Shown one piece after another: positions 46,267 through 56,775 of a stretch of DNA of 64,000 nucleotides. The stretch's first letter is position 1, and every line of letters starts with the position of its first letter. The stretch comes from Sulfurospirillum diekertiae (GTDB lineage Bacteria > Campylobacterota > Campylobacteria > Campylobacterales > Sulfurospirillaceae): NCBI RefSeq assembly GCF_002162315.1, contig NZ_CP021416.1, positions 1,934,207 through 1,998,206 on the forward strand, read 5' to 3'. The position numbers and the translations under genes were made by a program. The notes beneath the pieces were generated by a model. That model ran no database searches and had not been told where the DNA came from. It saw nothing but the letters and a program-made list of their open reading frames with translations.

Positions 46267-47439
46267 CTAACTCGAACTTTTCTCAAGAGGCGAAGAAAGA
46301 TTAAAATTCTCCTCTCTCTGTGGCGCTGTTTCGTTTTCCAAAGCACTTTCAACTTTTTTTCTAAGCTCCGTAGTATAATCTATAAAAGCTTTAAGTTCAT
46401 GCCCACTCAATGCACTTTTCGCTAGTTTAACCACACTCGCTGGATCAATCGCTACATTATTGCGGTAGAGACCAAAATGGAGATGCGGACCAGTGCTCAG
46501 TCCTGTATTACCCACATAAGCAATCACTTGACCTTGTTTGACGCTCTGTCCACCACGAAGCCCTTTTGCAAAGCCATTAAGGTGTCCATAAAGCGTTTTA
46601 AAACTACTATCATGGTTGATTTCAATCGTATTGCCATATCCACCTTTTTCACCGACAAACAAAACTTTTCCATTGCCTGCTGCTTTAACGGGAGTGCCTA
46701 CGCTTGCAGCATAATCTATACCTAAATGTGCACGGTACTTCTGTAAAATAGGATGCCAACGCATTTGGGTAAAGGGAGAAGAAATACGCGTGTAATTCAC
46801 AGGATTGGAGAGTAAAAAGCTATCTAATTCTTGCCCTTTTGGATCATAATAGTTTTCTTTATAAAAATAAATATAGTTTTTCTTTTTCGCTGTTTCAACC
46901 ATGGAAACATTGATTTTAAGAGAACCAAACAGTTTGCCAAGTCGCCTTTTTTGCTCATACAGCAAGACCAGTTTATCACCTTTTTGAAGATTGCGAAGAT
47001 TGACTTCACCTCTAAAAGACTGGGAAAATTCATTGGCTAACGCATAGCTATTGGTTGCATTTAAGATATCAACATACGGAGAATTATGAATTTCAATCGC
47101 TAAGGTACGCTTTTCATTTTGAAGAATGATGGGAATAATCTCCATCACAAATTTGTCATCTTTCTTCTTGATGTGCATTTGGAGTTCTTCACCAATAGGA
47201 ATTAGAACTTGCTCTAGCTGATTGTCTTCACTTTTAAGAACATAGTATTTAACCCCTGCCACAATCTCAGCTGCAAGTTCTTGTTCTTCTTTATCTAATG
47301 TATAATAAATCGATGATGGTAAATGGTTTCTATCCAAAAATGAGAGAAATGTTTCACCCTTAGGCCACTTCAGCTCTTCCACAGAAGAAGCTGACATAAA
47401 CGATAAAAAAAGTAATAATAATGATAGAATTTTAGCCAT
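46267..47439 (-). CDS. M23 family metallopeptidase (Csd3/Pgp3-like)
   Basis: A 390-residue exported endopeptidase that trims peptidoglycan. Signal peptide residues 1-17; an N-terminal inhibitory or OapA-like domain; a C-terminal LytM domain with YRAHLGIDYAAS (zinc His-x3-Asp, near 238) and GPHLHFGLYR (HxH, near 320). The domain layout and the neighbours (PgbA-like, GlcD-like and YihY genes on the other strand) match the Csd3/Pgp3 locus of Helicobacter and Campylobacter as I recall it; Csd3 controls cell shape by trimming crosslinks. It is divergent from the pgbA-like gene. Confidence 0.85.
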   Translation of the reverse strand: MAKILSLLLLFLSFMSASSVEELKWPKGETFLSFLDRNHLPSSIYYTLDKEEQELAAEIVAGVKYYVLKSEDNQLEQVLIPIGEELQMHIKKKDDKFVMEIIPIILQNEKRTLAIEIHNSPYVDILNATNSYALANEFSQSFRGEVNLRNLQKGDKLVLLYEQKRRLGKLFGSLKINVSMVETAKKKNYIYFYKENYYDPKGQELDSFLLSNPVNYTRISSPFTQMRWHPILQKYRAHLGIDYAASVGTPVKAAGNGKVLFVGEKGGYGNTIEINHDSSFKTLYGHLNGFAKGLRGGQSVKQGQVIAYVGNTGLSTGPHLHFGLYRNNVAIDPASVVKLAKSALSGHELKAFIDYTTELRKKVESALENETAPQREENFNLSSPLEKSSS

Positions 47440-47538
47440 TCTTCCCCCTAGTTCTTTTTCGATTTTATCTGAACAAATCTTACAAAATGCCTAAAACACT
47501 TCACTTGCAAAAAAGAAGTTTTTTTAAAACAGTTATAG

Positions 47539-47544
47539 TATAAT
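47539..47544 (+). promoter_or_regulatory. -10 box for the pgbA-like gene
   Basis: AGTATAAT with TATAAT at 47539-47544, about 50 bases before the TTG start; CCCT and AGGGG near 47546-47569 form an imperfect inverted repeat in the leader. Confidence 0.45.
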
Positions 47545-47594
47545 CCCTATTATAAAAATAAAAGGGGTGTCATGTACCCTTCAAGGAGTTCCCG

Positions 47595-48405
47595 TTGAAC
47601 AAGCTATTTTTGGTTGTGTGTCTATTTTTGTTTGGTTCTTTTGCAGAGGCCCAATCTTTTTTTTAAAGAGTATAAAACGAATGTTTTAGAATCAAATGAG
47701 AAACAAATAGTGATTACTGATTCTCCCGAATTTGTCGTTGGTGCGAGTGGTGTTGTCAGCCATAAATTTGATGCAACACATGCAACGATTATTGCGCGAG
47801 TTGATGTTGTCAGTAAAGATGGTACTAAAGCTGTTTTAAACATTGAAAAATTTGAGATGCTTTCCCAAGGTGCTTTCCCCGATACAGGTGTCAAGCCAGC
47901 TGCGGGAGATACAGTCATCATTAACTATCTTTATGACCGTGCGCTTATCATTACACCAAACCAAAATGTTTATAATGAAGTCACTAAAAATTTTGACACA
48001 ATCACATGGATTCATCCTGATATCGTTGCTGCCTATTTAGCAAAACTGTATCGTCCAAATCCAGATAAAAAGATCTTTCAACAAGCATGTTATCAAAATG
48101 CTGCATCAATCATTTTCTTTGGTATTGAGAACAAAGGCTTTTTTGTCGATTGTCATAATTTTCATATTGTTCAAAGCATTGATATTAAAAGCAGCGGTGA
48201 AACGATGCTTCCTTTTTATTCACGTATCAATAAACAAATTGACTCCTCTTGGTTTAATTGGAGCAGTGGAAAAATTGCAGAATATGACAATTATTATGCG
48301 TATCTCTTAGGTCAAACCAATACACTAAAAGGTGCTGGAATTGATGGTATTCTTATAAAATTACCATTTGATGTTGTAGAAAGAAAAGACTCACTATGGA
48401 AATAA
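47595..48405 (+). CDS. PgbA-like (plasminogen-binding protein N-terminal family) exported protein, apparent frameshift (T8 run)
   Basis: An exported protein whose core (SPEFVVGASGVVSHKFDATHATIIARVDV, GDTVIINYLYDRALIITPN) matches the PgbA N-terminal family of Helicobacter and Campylobacter. The frame carrying the core would begin with an implausible MCVYFCLVLL. In another frame TTG 47595, behind AAGGAG, starts the clean signal peptide NKLFLVVCLFLFGSFAEA. Removing one T from 47657-47664 joins it to the core (AQSFFKEYKT), giving 269 residues. Plasminogen binding is the known property of some members, but a general envelope role is likelier in a non-pathogen. It overlaps glcD by 10 bases. Confidence 0.78.
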
Positions 48406-49775
48406 AACACATTGACTATTTTAAAACTCTTTTGGGAAACGACAATGTTTTTGATGATAAAGCGCACCTAATCGCTTATTGTTATGATGCAACACGTACA
48501 CGTTATCAGCCTGATGCCGTACTTTTTCCTCGCGATGAGCAAGATGTCAGTGACATTTTAAAATACTGTAATGAGCACCGCATTATCATCACACCCAGAG
48601 GGGCTGGAAGTGGCTTTACAGGCGGCGCATTGCCTGCAAATGGGGGCATTATATTAGCCTTTGAAAAACACATGAACAAAATCTTAGAAATTGACATGGA
48701 AAATATGGTTGCCGTCGTGCAACCTGGTGTCATCAATATGCACTTGCAAAAAACAGTTGAAGCACAAGGTCTTTTTTATCCGCCAGATCCTGCTAGTGAA
48801 GAATACTCAACCATCGGCGGCAATGTCAGTGAAAATGCAGGTGGTATGCGTGCAGCAAAATATGGGATTACCAAAGATTACGTGATGGCGTTGCGTGCTG
48901 TTTTACCAAATGGTGAGATTATTCGTGCGGGAAAACGTACCATTAAAGACGTTGCAGGGTATAACATTGCAGGTATTCTTATCGCTAGTGAAGGTACATT
49001 AGCGTGTATTACCGAAATCACCCTTAAGTTGATTGCTAAACCTAAAATGTCTCAAACAGCCATGGGTATTTTTCCCAGTGTTGAAGATGCAATGAACGCT
49101 GTGTATAAAACGATGGCCGCAGGTGTTACGCCTGTAGCGATGGAATTTCTAGACAATCTTTCCATTAATGCGGTTGAGCAAAAATTCAATAAAGGCTTGC
49201 CAAAAGATGCTGGTGCTATTTTAATCACCGATGTTGATGGCAATACACAAGAAGAGCTTACACAACAACTGGATATCATTGAAAAAGCATTTGCCGAAAA
49301 TGGATGCAGTGGATTTAAACGAGCAGAAAGTGCAGAAGAGTCTAAAAACCTCTGGTTTGCTAGACGCAATGCCAGTCAGTCTATTACGATTTACGGTAGT
49401 AAAAAACTCAATGAAGACATCACCGTTCCCCGTAGCAAACTTCCTGCACTGCTTAAAGCCATTGGTGAAGTTTCAAAAAAATACAACGTTACCGTACCAT
49501 GTTTTGGACACACAGGTGATGGCAATGTTCACACCAACGTCATGGTAGATGGCAGTGATCCTAAGCAACTTGAGATCGGGCACCAAGCCATCGAAGAAAT
49601 CTTTAAAGCAACCGTTACATTGGGTGGAACTTTGAGTGGTGAGCATGGTATAGGACTGAGTAAAGCACCATTTATGCACTTAGCCTTTAGTGATGCAGAG
49701 ATGGAACTTTTCCGCTCTGTCAAAAAAGCATTCGATCCAAATAATATCTTAAACCCATCTAAAATGGGACTTTAA
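48396..49775 (+). CDS. FAD-linked oxidase, GlcD/D-lactate dehydrogenase-like
   Basis: A 459-residue FAD-binding oxidoreductase. The PCMH FAD motif PRGAGSGFTGGALP is near residues 67-80 and GGNVSENAGGMRAAKYG near 143-159. The C-terminal FAD-linked domain carries PCFGHTGDGNVHTN near 367-380 and GGTLSGEHGIG near 409-419, the residues that hold FAD and metal in glycolate and D-lactate dehydrogenases. There is no iron-sulfur domain. Substrate is likely glycolate or D-lactate but cannot be settled here. Confidence 0.88.
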   Translation: MEIKHIDYFKTLLGNDNVFDDKAHLIAYCYDATRTRYQPDAVLFPRDEQDVSDILKYCNEHRIIITPRGAGSGFTGGALPANGGIILAFEKHMNKILEIDMENMVAVVQPGVINMHLQKTVEAQGLFYPPDPASEEYSTIGGNVSENAGGMRAAKYGITKDYVMALRAVLPNGEIIRAGKRTIKDVAGYNIAGILIASEGTLACITEITLKLIAKPKMSQTAMGIFPSVEDAMNAVYKTMAAGVTPVAMEFLDNLSINAVEQKFNKGLPKDAGAILITDVDGNTQEELTQQLDIIEKAFAENGCSGFKRAESAEESKNLWFARRNASQSITIYGSKKLNEDITVPRSKLPALLKAIGEVSKKYNVTVPCFGHTGDGNVHTNVMVDGSDPKQLEIGHQAIEEIFKATVTLGGTLSGEHGIGLSKAPFMHLAFSDAEMELFRSVKKAFDPNNILNPSKMGL

Positions 49776-50579
49776 TTGTTAAGCACTAAAAATTGTGTTG
49801 AATTTTTCAGGAAACTAAGAGACGTAGAACTTGCGCACTACGCCTCTTCCCTTAGTTTTCACACGATTTTAGCGCTGATCCCCATTTTACTCATCACCTT
49901 TAGCATTTTTACAAAAATGCCTCTTTTTGAGGTTTACTATGAAAAGCTTCAAGGTTTTATTTTTAGCTCGCTCATTCCAACGCAACAAGATGTGATGATT
50001 GGCTATTTACGAGATTTTATTGCTAATACAAGCAATATGGGTGTGGTAGGTATTATTTTTGTACTCTACATCTCCATCATGTTCTTTTTAGACTATGAAA
50101 AAATCGTGAGCAAAATCTTCGAAATTCCCTCACGAGGTTTTTGGGAAGCGCTCTCAACCTACTGGACAATGGTCACGCTGATGCCTCTTGGGCTCATCAT
50201 CTTTTTTTACAGTTCTGCGGTGGTGCAAGAATTATTAGAAAAAAATGTTATGACCAATTCCATCAATTTAGTGCGTTTTTCACCCTATTTTATCATCTGG
50301 CTTTTGTATTTCATTATGTATTTCATCTCCGCTAAAACAAAAATTCACCTCAAAAGCGCCCTACTTTCTTCTTTTGTCGCTTCACTCTTTTGGTATGTGT
50401 CTAAAATTCTTTTTGTTTATTATGTCACTTACAACAAAACCTATCTGAGCATTTATGGCTCTTTTAGTATCCTGCTTTTTTTCTTTTTATGGATTTATTT
50501 TTCATGGTTTATCTATCTGTATGGTTTAAAATTCTGCTTCTTATTGAATGAAAAAGAGACTGAGAAAAGCAAAGCCTAA
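49776..50579 (+). CDS. YihY/virulence factor BrkB family membrane protein
   Basis: A 267-residue inner-membrane protein of the YihY (formerly RNase BN, wrongly) family, with about six helices. ELAHYASSLSFHTILALIPILLITFSI near residues 17-43 is the conserved start. The start codon is TTG at 49776, immediately after the TAA of the oxidase gene. The 3' end overlaps convergent comEC by 39 bases. Function is unproven in any species. Confidence 0.84.
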   Translation: MLSTKNCVEFFRKLRDVELAHYASSLSFHTILALIPILLITFSIFTKMPLFEVYYEKLQGFIFSSLIPTQQDVMIGYLRDFIANTSNMGVVGIIFVLYISIMFFLDYEKIVSKIFEIPSRGFWEALSTYWTMVTLMPLGLIIFFYSSAVVQELLEKNVMTNSINLVRFSPYFIIWLLYFIMYFISAKTKIHLKSALLSSFVASLFWYVSKILFVYYVTYNKTYLSIYGSFSILLFFFLWIYFSWFIYLYGLKFCFLLNEKETEKSKA

Positions 50580-51806
50580 ACAGGCATAGAGTGCTTGTTT
50601 ATAACGTATAGCCATGAGTGAAACACCTACGTATAACACCAAAATCCACCACGGAAAACTCAGTAAGTAACTTTGTGTATTGACATGTAAAAAATCAAGT
50701 AAGTAGCCATCTAAAATTCCTCCTAAATGGATTACATGTAAAAATACGCCCAATGGATAAAATACAATAAACACCAAACTAGAAATCGGTGAGGTCAGCT
50801 GTAAAAAGGTAAATACTGGAAAAAATATATGCACGATTGGCACCATTAAAAGAAACACTCCTAGATCAATCATGCTGAGCAATACCCAGCGATTGAGACT
50901 TTCAAAATGGTGCAAAAAAAAGAAAAAGGTAAAAAAACACCTGCAACCGAGAAACCAAAAAGAGAGTGAAAAAATAAGCGCTGGAAAGAGAGCTAAAAGC
51001 CCAAGGGATGTCAGTCCTAGCATCTCATACGAAAGCACTTTAATACCTCTGGAATAGAAAATAAAGCCTAAAACACTCATCGCAAACGCTCTCAAAAAAG
51101 AAGGTACAAAATCAATCACAACCATATACACAAATAAAACGACCAACACCACCATCGTCAAATCAGCCGTAAGATTTCGGTATGGGAAATAGCGGCTTTG
51201 AAAAAATTGATAGAGTGGTTTTAAAAAGAAAAAAAGTAGAAAGGAAATCACGCCTACATTGTAGCCACTAATGGCAATCAAATGCGAAATCCCCCACTTC
51301 TGGACTTCATCACGAAGTTCTTTAGAGATAGGCGTGGCAAAAAGTAGTGTTTTATAGAGTTCTGCTATCTTTTCATTGTCATGTTGATGCTCGATCCAGC
51401 GATAGAGTGGCTTTACATCGAACGGTGGGTCATCTTCGTAGATTTCATACAACGCTAAAGAAGGGGCAAAAAAACCTTTGAGGTAGTCTAAAAAGGTGAC
51501 TTTATCCACTTTGAGTTTCACCTTCACACGGCTTTTGAGAGGTATGGATGTAACACGCCATGACGTCGTATAAACTTCCGCGCCAGTTCCATCGAGTTTG
51601 AGCTTGAAAACGTCGTACGTTCGCCCTTTTTCATTCATTTTAGTGTAATGATTCTGTACCGTCGCTGTGTTTACATGTAAAGTATTTTTGGTAAGTTCTT
51701 TGAACTGATAAAATTCAATCAACAGGGAGATAAACGCAATGCAAAGCACCACTGCAACTGTCAGAAAAAATTCCTTTTTGCTGACAAAGAGTGGTACGCT
51801 TAACAT
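50541..51806 (-). CDS. comEC: ComEC/Rec2-type competence membrane protein
   Basis: A 421-residue polytopic membrane protein, the DNA channel for natural transformation. The competence-domain signature FATPISKELRDEVQKWGISHLIAISGYNVG lies near residues 153-182, and the PSFLRAFAMSVLGFI segment near 236-250. It lacks the C-terminal beta-lactamase-like domain of long ComEC proteins, which is common in this phylum. A perfect palindrome at 51670-51681 is read as LHVN and a near copy at 50731-50742 as LHVI. If the palindrome is an uptake signal, this would be the channel that handles it. Confidence 0.85.
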   Translation of the reverse strand: MLSVPLFVSKKEFFLTVAVVLCIAFISLLIEFYQFKELTKNTLHVNTATVQNHYTKMNEKGRTYDVFKLKLDGTGAEVYTTSWRVTSIPLKSRVKVKLKVDKVTFLDYLKGFFAPSLALYEIYEDDPPFDVKPLYRWIEHQHDNEKIAELYKTLLFATPISKELRDEVQKWGISHLIAISGYNVGVISFLLFFFLKPLYQFFQSRYFPYRNLTADLTMVVLVVLFVYMVVIDFVPSFLRAFAMSVLGFIFYSRGIKVLSYEMLGLTSLGLLALFPALIFSLSFWFLGCRCFFTFFFFLHHFESLNRWVLLSMIDLGVFLLMVPIVHIFFPVFTFLQLTSPISSLVFIVFYPLGVFLHVIHLGGILDGYLLDFLHVNTQSYLLSFPWWILVLYVGVSLMAIRYKQALYACLGFAFLSLFFIQ

Positions 51807-53236
51807 TAAAGTGCAGGCATACTGATTTTCGCCTCTTTGGTATCCAAACTGGCTTCTTTATAGACAATTTCAATTGGTATTTTGCCACCGCCATCGACAA
51901 AGCGCGTACACGCTTTTTGGAAAACAAGATTGGCAACACCTACTGGTCCATTTCTGTTTTTACCCACAATGACTTCGGCAAGCTCTTCAGGTTTTTCAAA
52001 GAAGTTACTCTTGTACTCTTTACCTTCTGTTCGTGCTTTTTGCTCTTTTTCTTTCTCTTCACGAATGCGGTAGACATCATCGCGGTAAACAAACAAGATC
52101 ATATCGGCATCTTGCTCAATCGCACCCGATTCTCTTAGATCGCTCAGCATTGGGCGTTTATCACTCCTACTTTCAAGTCCACGGTTTAACTGAGAAAGGG
52201 CGATAATTGGAATGTTCAATTCACGTGCTAAAAGCTTTAATCCACGGCTAATATCACTGACTTCTAAGTGACGATCTTTATTGCCCGCTGAGTTCATCAA
52301 CTGCAAGTAGTCAATAATCGCCATCGATATTTCAGGATGTTGGCTTTTAAGTTTACGAAGCTTTGCGCGCACTTTATGAATATCCACAGAGCCGTTATCG
52401 TCCACAAAAAATTTGCGCTTGCTCATCTCATCAGCCGCACTCGTAAGTCTTCCCCACTGCTCATCACTCATATCACCTACTTTGAGCTTTTGAAGCGGTA
52501 TAGAGGTTTTAGCACTTAGCATCCTCAGCATCAACTGCTCTGCTGGCATTTCGAGTGAAAAGATCGCAACACCACGACTGTGATCGAGTGCATTTTGTGC
52601 CAAGTTAAGACAAAATGCTGTTTTACCCATTGCAGGACGCGCCGCAACGATAACAAGGTCACCCTCTCCAAAACCAGAGGTGAGACGATTGAGCTCAGCA
52701 AACCCTGTATCGACACCTATGACTCCTGAATTGCCACGCTTTTTCATCTCATGAATGTGCGCGATGGTCGCATGCGTCATTTCAGGCGATTCACGAAACT
52801 CTTTACTTCCATTCTCTTGTGTAATCTGATAGAGCTTTTGTTGTACCAGATCCACCACTTCATTCGAAGGTAAATCTTTCTCAACGGCAATCTCTTTGAT
52901 GTCACTGGTGAGTTGCACCAACTCACGTTTGATTGCTTTTTCACGAATCTCTTCGACATACGCTTTGGTGGCAGGAAGAGGATTTGTAGAGAGAATTTCC
53001 AACATCGCATCTTCATCAAAACGACCTAACTGATTGAGCTTTTTCTTGATAAATTCCTCATCAATCGGTAGATCTTCACGCTCGCATGCCTCCATCGCTT
53101 CGTAAATATAACGATGGCTGGGTAGATAAAAATCTTTCGCAGATATAACAGCAGCAATATCTTCAAACGTTGCTGGATTAAATAAAATCGAGCTTAAAAC
53201 CGAACGCTCTATATTGACATTGTGCAGATTGTTCAT
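51806..53236 (-). CDS. dnaB: Replicative DNA helicase DnaB
   Basis: A 476-residue hexameric helicase of the fork. The N-terminal domain ([22 protein letters not shown]) is followed by the RecA-like domain, with Walker A in [11 protein letters not shown] near residues 203-213, Walker B IIDYLQLM near 311-318 and [32 protein letters not shown] near 344-375. It overlaps ispG by 4 bases and comEC by one base. No intein or insertion is seen. Confidence 0.95.
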   Translation of the reverse strand: MNNLHNVNIERSVLSSILFNPATFEDIAAVISAKDFYLPSHRYIYEAMEACEREDLPIDEEFIKKKLNQLGRFDEDAMLEILSTNPLPATKAYVEEIREKAIKRELVQLTSDIKEIAVEKDLPSNEVVDLVQQKLYQITQENGSKEFRESPEMTHATIAHIHEMKKRGNSGVIGVDTGFAELNRLTSGFGEGDLVIVAARPAMGKTAFCLNLAQNALDHSRGVAIFSLEMPAEQLMLRMLSAKTSIPLQKLKVGDMSDEQWGRLTSAADEMSKRKFFVDDNGSVDIHKVRAKLRKLKSQHPEISMAIIDYLQLMNSAGNKDRHLEVSDISRGLKLLARELNIPIIALSQLNRGLESRSDKRPMLSDLRESGAIEQDADMILFVYRDDVYRIREEKEKEQKARTEGKEYKSNFFEKPEELAEVIVGKNRNGPVGVANLVFQKACTRFVDGGGKIPIEIVYKEASLDTKEAKISMPAL

Positions 53237-54297
53237 GCTTTATACTCCTTGGCGGCAAGCTCAACGGCTTCTAAAAATTTATCGACAAGGTCTTCTTCTT
53301 TGAGTTTTGCAATGACTTCGCCTTTGACCATGACTAGTCCTTGCCCTTTTCCAAAAGCAATGGCGACATCGGCATGCTTGGCTTCGCCAATGGCATTGAC
53401 CACACAACCCATGACTGAGATATTCAGAGGGACTTTGATGTGCTTTGTACGACGCTCAACTTCGGCGACAGCATTGACAAGATTGGCTTCTAAACGTCCG
53501 CAGGTTGGGCATGAAATGATATTGATACCTTCCGCTTCTACACCGCTATCTTTCAAAATAGCACGTCCGACTTTGATCTCTTCTTCAAGCTCTCCTGTAA
53601 TAGAAACACGCATCGTATCGCCGATGCCATCAAGCAAAAGTGACCCTAAAGCAATGGAAGATTTGATCGTAGAGTGAAACAACGTTCCCGCTTCCGTAAC
53701 ACCAAGATGAAACGGATACTCCACTAAAGGGCGAAGCATACGGTACGCTTCAACGGTACGCGCAACATCACTTGCTTTTAAAGAGACTTTCATATTGGTA
53801 AAGCCCAAATCCTCAAGGTATTTGATGTTATACAGTGCCGATTCGACCATACCTTTTGCGGTAGGTCCATACTTTTCATCAAACTCTTTTTCTAAACTTC
53901 CGCTATTCACGCCAATACGAATGGGGATTTTTCGCTCATTGCACGCTTTAACGACCTCTTTAACGCGATCTTTGTTGCCAATATTGCCAGGGTTGATGCG
54001 AATACAATCGACCACTTCCGCAGCGATCAGTGCCAAACGGTAATTAAAGTGAATGTCTGCAACGATAGGTAACGTGGAGCGCTCTTTAATCGCTTTAAGG
54101 GCATGGGCATCATCGTAATCAGGCACTGCCACACGCACTATGTCACATCCTGCAAAATGAAGCCGTCTAATTTGCTCTACAGTTGCTTCCACATCATGGG
54201 TTTTTGAAAAGGTCATCGATTGGACAGGTATTTTGGCATTGCCACCGATGGGCACATTGCCGACAAAAATTTGTTTGGTTGGGTATCGTTTTATCAT
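53233..54297 (-). CDS. ispG: 4-hydroxy-3-methylbut-2-enyl diphosphate synthase IspG
   Basis: A 354-residue iron-sulfur enzyme of the MEP isoprenoid pathway. The 4Fe-4S cysteines lie in [13 protein letters not shown] near residues 263-275 and in [17 protein letters not shown] near 296-312, with the conserved Glu next to them. ATG 54297 gives [13 protein letters not shown], which matches family starts; a TTG 15 bases upstream is the alternative. It overlaps dnaB by 4 bases. Confidence 0.92.
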   Translation of the reverse strand: MIKRYPTKQIFVGNVPIGGNAKIPVQSMTFSKTHDVEATVEQIRRLHFAGCDIVRVAVPDYDDAHALKAIKERSTLPIVADIHFNYRLALIAAEVVDCIRINPGNIGNKDRVKEVVKACNERKIPIRIGVNSGSLEKEFDEKYGPTAKGMVESALYNIKYLEDLGFTNMKVSLKASDVARTVEAYRMLRPLVEYPFHLGVTEAGTLFHSTIKSSIALGSLLLDGIGDTMRVSITGELEEEIKVGRAILKDSGVEAEGINIISCPTCGRLEANLVNAVAEVERRTKHIKVPLNISVMGCVVNAIGEAKHADVAIAFGKGQGLVMVKGEVIAKLKEEDLVDKFLEAVELAAKEYKA

Positions 54298-54406
54298 TTT
54301 TAAATCCAACATATAGTTTTAGAAGATTATACAACGAGTAGATTTAAGAACTAATGTTAAAAAATGCATCATTTTCATAAAACAAGTTTTATGAAGCTTT
54401 CTACAT

Positions 54407-56242
54407 TTAAGAAAAAGATAACGGATCGATATCCGCTTCAACATGTAAGAGTTTCACAGCATGTGCAAATTCCAGTAACGCTTTGCTAGAATCACTGCGG
54501 GCTAAGAGTTCATAGCGGTATTTATTCGCGATTTTGGAGATGTTCGCTTTGCCAAAGCCCACCACTTCGACCTGCGGGAAGCTTTGTGCGATGAGAGCGA
54601 CTTGGTCGATCAACGCTTTGGCTTTTTCATCTTTGACATGAGAACTCATGAGTCTGAGCATCTTTTTAAAAGGTGGATAAAGTCCTTTTCGAAACATCAA
54701 TTCATCCTTTAAAAACTGCTCAAAATCACCCAAATACTGCTTGAAAAAATCACCGTTTTTACTTTGTATCAGCACTTCACCGTACCCTTTTCGCCCAGCT
54801 CGACCTGCGATTTGTAACACTAAGGCAAGTGTTTTTTCACGTGATCTAAAATCATTCATACCCAAAAGTGCATCAACCCCAAGAATGACGGCAAGTCCCA
54901 CACCGTGGTAATCATGCCCTTTTGAGAGCATCTGAGTTCCCACCATAATGTCGATTTTATGCTCGTTAAAATCACTTAAAATCTCAGAAAGTTTTTTTTC
55001 TGTTCGTACTTCATCACGGTCAAACTGTTGCACAACATGCTCAGAAAAATGCTCGCTAAGCTTTTGACTCACTTCCGCCGTTCCCATGCGTGTTGCGACA
55101 ATCTCTTCACACCCACATTTCGGACAAACTTTAGGAATGACTTCGGTGTAGTTGCAGTAGTGACATTTGAGCGCGTTCATATTATGGTGAAGACTCATTC
55201 CCACACTGCAAAACGGACACTCGACATTCGCGCCACAGTTTTTACATGTAATGTACTTAAAGTTCGCGCGTGTCGGTAAAAAGACGATGACTTGCTTGTG
55301 TGCATCGAGCGCTTTTTGAATCGCTTGCGTCATCCTAAAACTAAGTCCATGCTCACCATCATCGTACATGATGTAACTTTGAGACTCAAAAAAAGTGCCC
55401 TTAAGTCTAAAAGTTGGAATCTTATGAAAGCTCGTTAATGTCGGAGTCGCAGAGCCTAAAAGCACTTTACAGCCCAGCTTTTGTCCAAAAAGAAGTGCCA
55501 AATCTTTTGCATTGTAGCGAGGACGATTGCCTGACTTGTAGCTTTCATCATGCTCTTCATCCACAACAATCAACCCTAAGTGTTCTAATGGCAAGAAAAG
55601 CGCTGAACGTGTACCTGCAATGATGGAAATTTTGCCCTCTGCTAGGTCGCTCAGTATCTGCTCTTTTTTCTTTGCGCTGATTTTGGAATGCCAAATGGCA
55701 ACGTGCGTTCCAAAATGATGCTTCAAACGGTTTTTCATCTGAGGTGTCAACCCGATTTCTGGAAGCAAAAAGATGGCTTGTTTGCCCTCATTGATGGTCT
55801 GTTCAAAGAGTTTCATATAGATTTCGGTTTTACCACTTCCCGTATCGCCAAAAAGCAGTGACATAGGATGCGCTTCAATAAAATCATATGCTTTTTGTTG
55901 TTCAGTGGAAAGTGTTATATCTATCGCAATTTTTTCGTTTACATGTAAAGCATTGTGAGTATACGGTACAAAAAGGCTTAGTGCTTCACCGAGTGAACAG
56001 ACATAATACTCGGCGATAAAACGAGCGAGTTCAAGTGTTTTGGAAAGGTAAAAGGTTTTACATGTAAAAGAAATAGCTTCACACTCAAAAGAAGGTTTTT
56101 CAACCTCATCAACCACCACACCGTGCGTAGTTCGTTTGGAAAGTATGACTTCAACGACAGCCCCTAAAGGAAGCGACTGCTCCGACTGATAGGTTAAAGG
56201 CGAAAGCGGGGATTTTAAAAGAGCAATATGGTAGTAAAACAC
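54407..56242 (-). CDS. priA: Primosomal protein N' (replication restart helicase) PriA
   Basis: A 611-residue replication-restart helicase. Walker A GDTGSGKTEIYMKL is near residues 134-147, DEEHDESYKSG near 227-237, and eight zinc-binding cysteines lie near 335-380 (CKNCGANVECPFC, CHYCNYTEVIPKVCPKCGC). Helicase motif VI appears as QIAGRAGRKGYG. It contains two perfect palindromes: 55938-55949 read as LHVN and 56057-56068 read as FTCK, plus a near copy at 55241-55252 that encodes ITCK in the zinc site. It lies 3 bases after a pseudopilin gene. Confidence 0.93.
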   Translation of the reverse strand: MFYYHIALLKSPLSPLTYQSEQSLPLGAVVEVILSKRTTHGVVVDEVEKPSFECEAISFTCKTFYLSKTLELARFIAEYYVCSLGEALSLFVPYTHNALHVNEKIAIDITLSTEQQKAYDFIEAHPMSLLFGDTGSGKTEIYMKLFEQTINEGKQAIFLLPEIGLTPQMKNRLKHHFGTHVAIWHSKISAKKKEQILSDLAEGKISIIAGTRSALFLPLEHLGLIVVDEEHDESYKSGNRPRYNAKDLALLFGQKLGCKVLLGSATPTLTSFHKIPTFRLKGTFFESQSYIMYDDGEHGLSFRMTQAIQKALDAHKQVIVFLPTRANFKYITCKNCGANVECPFCSVGMSLHHNMNALKCHYCNYTEVIPKVCPKCGCEEIVATRMGTAEVSQKLSEHFSEHVVQQFDRDEVRTEKKLSEILSDFNEHKIDIMVGTQMLSKGHDYHGVGLAVILGVDALLGMNDFRSREKTLALVLQIAGRAGRKGYGEVLIQSKNGDFFKQYLGDFEQFLKDELMFRKGLYPPFKKMLRLMSSHVKDEKAKALIDQVALIAQSFPQVEVVGFGKANISKIANKYRYELLARSDSSKALLEFAHAVKLLHVEADIDPLSFS

Positions 56243-56245
56243 ATT

Positions 56246-56707
56246 CTATCGCGTTAAATATTTACAATTTGTACCCGTTGAAGCAGCACTAGCATTGCAA
56301 TCAAATGTACCTGCTGTTGTACTATAGGTAAAGGGAATAGGTGTACCACTAATATAATATTTATACGTTGTATCATCTGTTTTTGTCCAACCGTTATCTT
56401 TACCAGTTTCTTTAGCATAAAGGGGAGAAGAGAGAACATTGCCATACGTTCCACCATTGAACAGTGGCGCACCAGGAGTATCGGCAGTAGCAGCATCAAG
56501 ATTTGGAGGAAGTGTTGTATTGCCTTCTAACAATCGTTGAGATTTTAAAAGAGCAATGCCCGCACGGATTGTTGCAACTTCAGCTTTTCCTTTAGAAATA
56601 ACAGCATCTTCACGTACACCAGCAAATCTTGGAATAGCAATTGCAGTAAGGATTCCTAAAATAACCATTACAAAAATAAGTTCTATCATCGTAAAAGCTT
56701 TTTTCAC
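56246..56707 (-). CDS. Type II/IV pseudopilin-like protein
   Basis: A 153-residue prepilin-like protein. KKAFTMIELIFVMVILGILTAIAIP is the class III signal: cleavage is expected before F at residue 5 (after the short basic leader), leaving a methylatable N-terminus and the glutamate at position 5 of the mature protein. The C-terminal domain is variable and contains a cysteine pair (FDCNASAASTGTNCKYL). It lies just upstream of priA, and 69 bases downstream of a second pseudopilin. It could serve transformation or type II-like secretion. Confidence 0.83.
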   Translation of the reverse strand: MKKAFTMIELIFVMVILGILTAIAIPRFAGVREDAVISKGKAEVATIRAGIALLKSQRLLEGNTTLPPNLDAATADTPGAPLFNGGTYGNVLSSPLYAKETGKDNGWTKTDDTTYKYYISGTPIPFTYSTTAGTFDCNASAASTGTNCKYLTR

Positions 56708-56775
56708 CAGTCACCTTTTTAAAAATATCAACATAAAAGATAGAGGAAGAAAATTCTTCCTCTGATAATTAATTT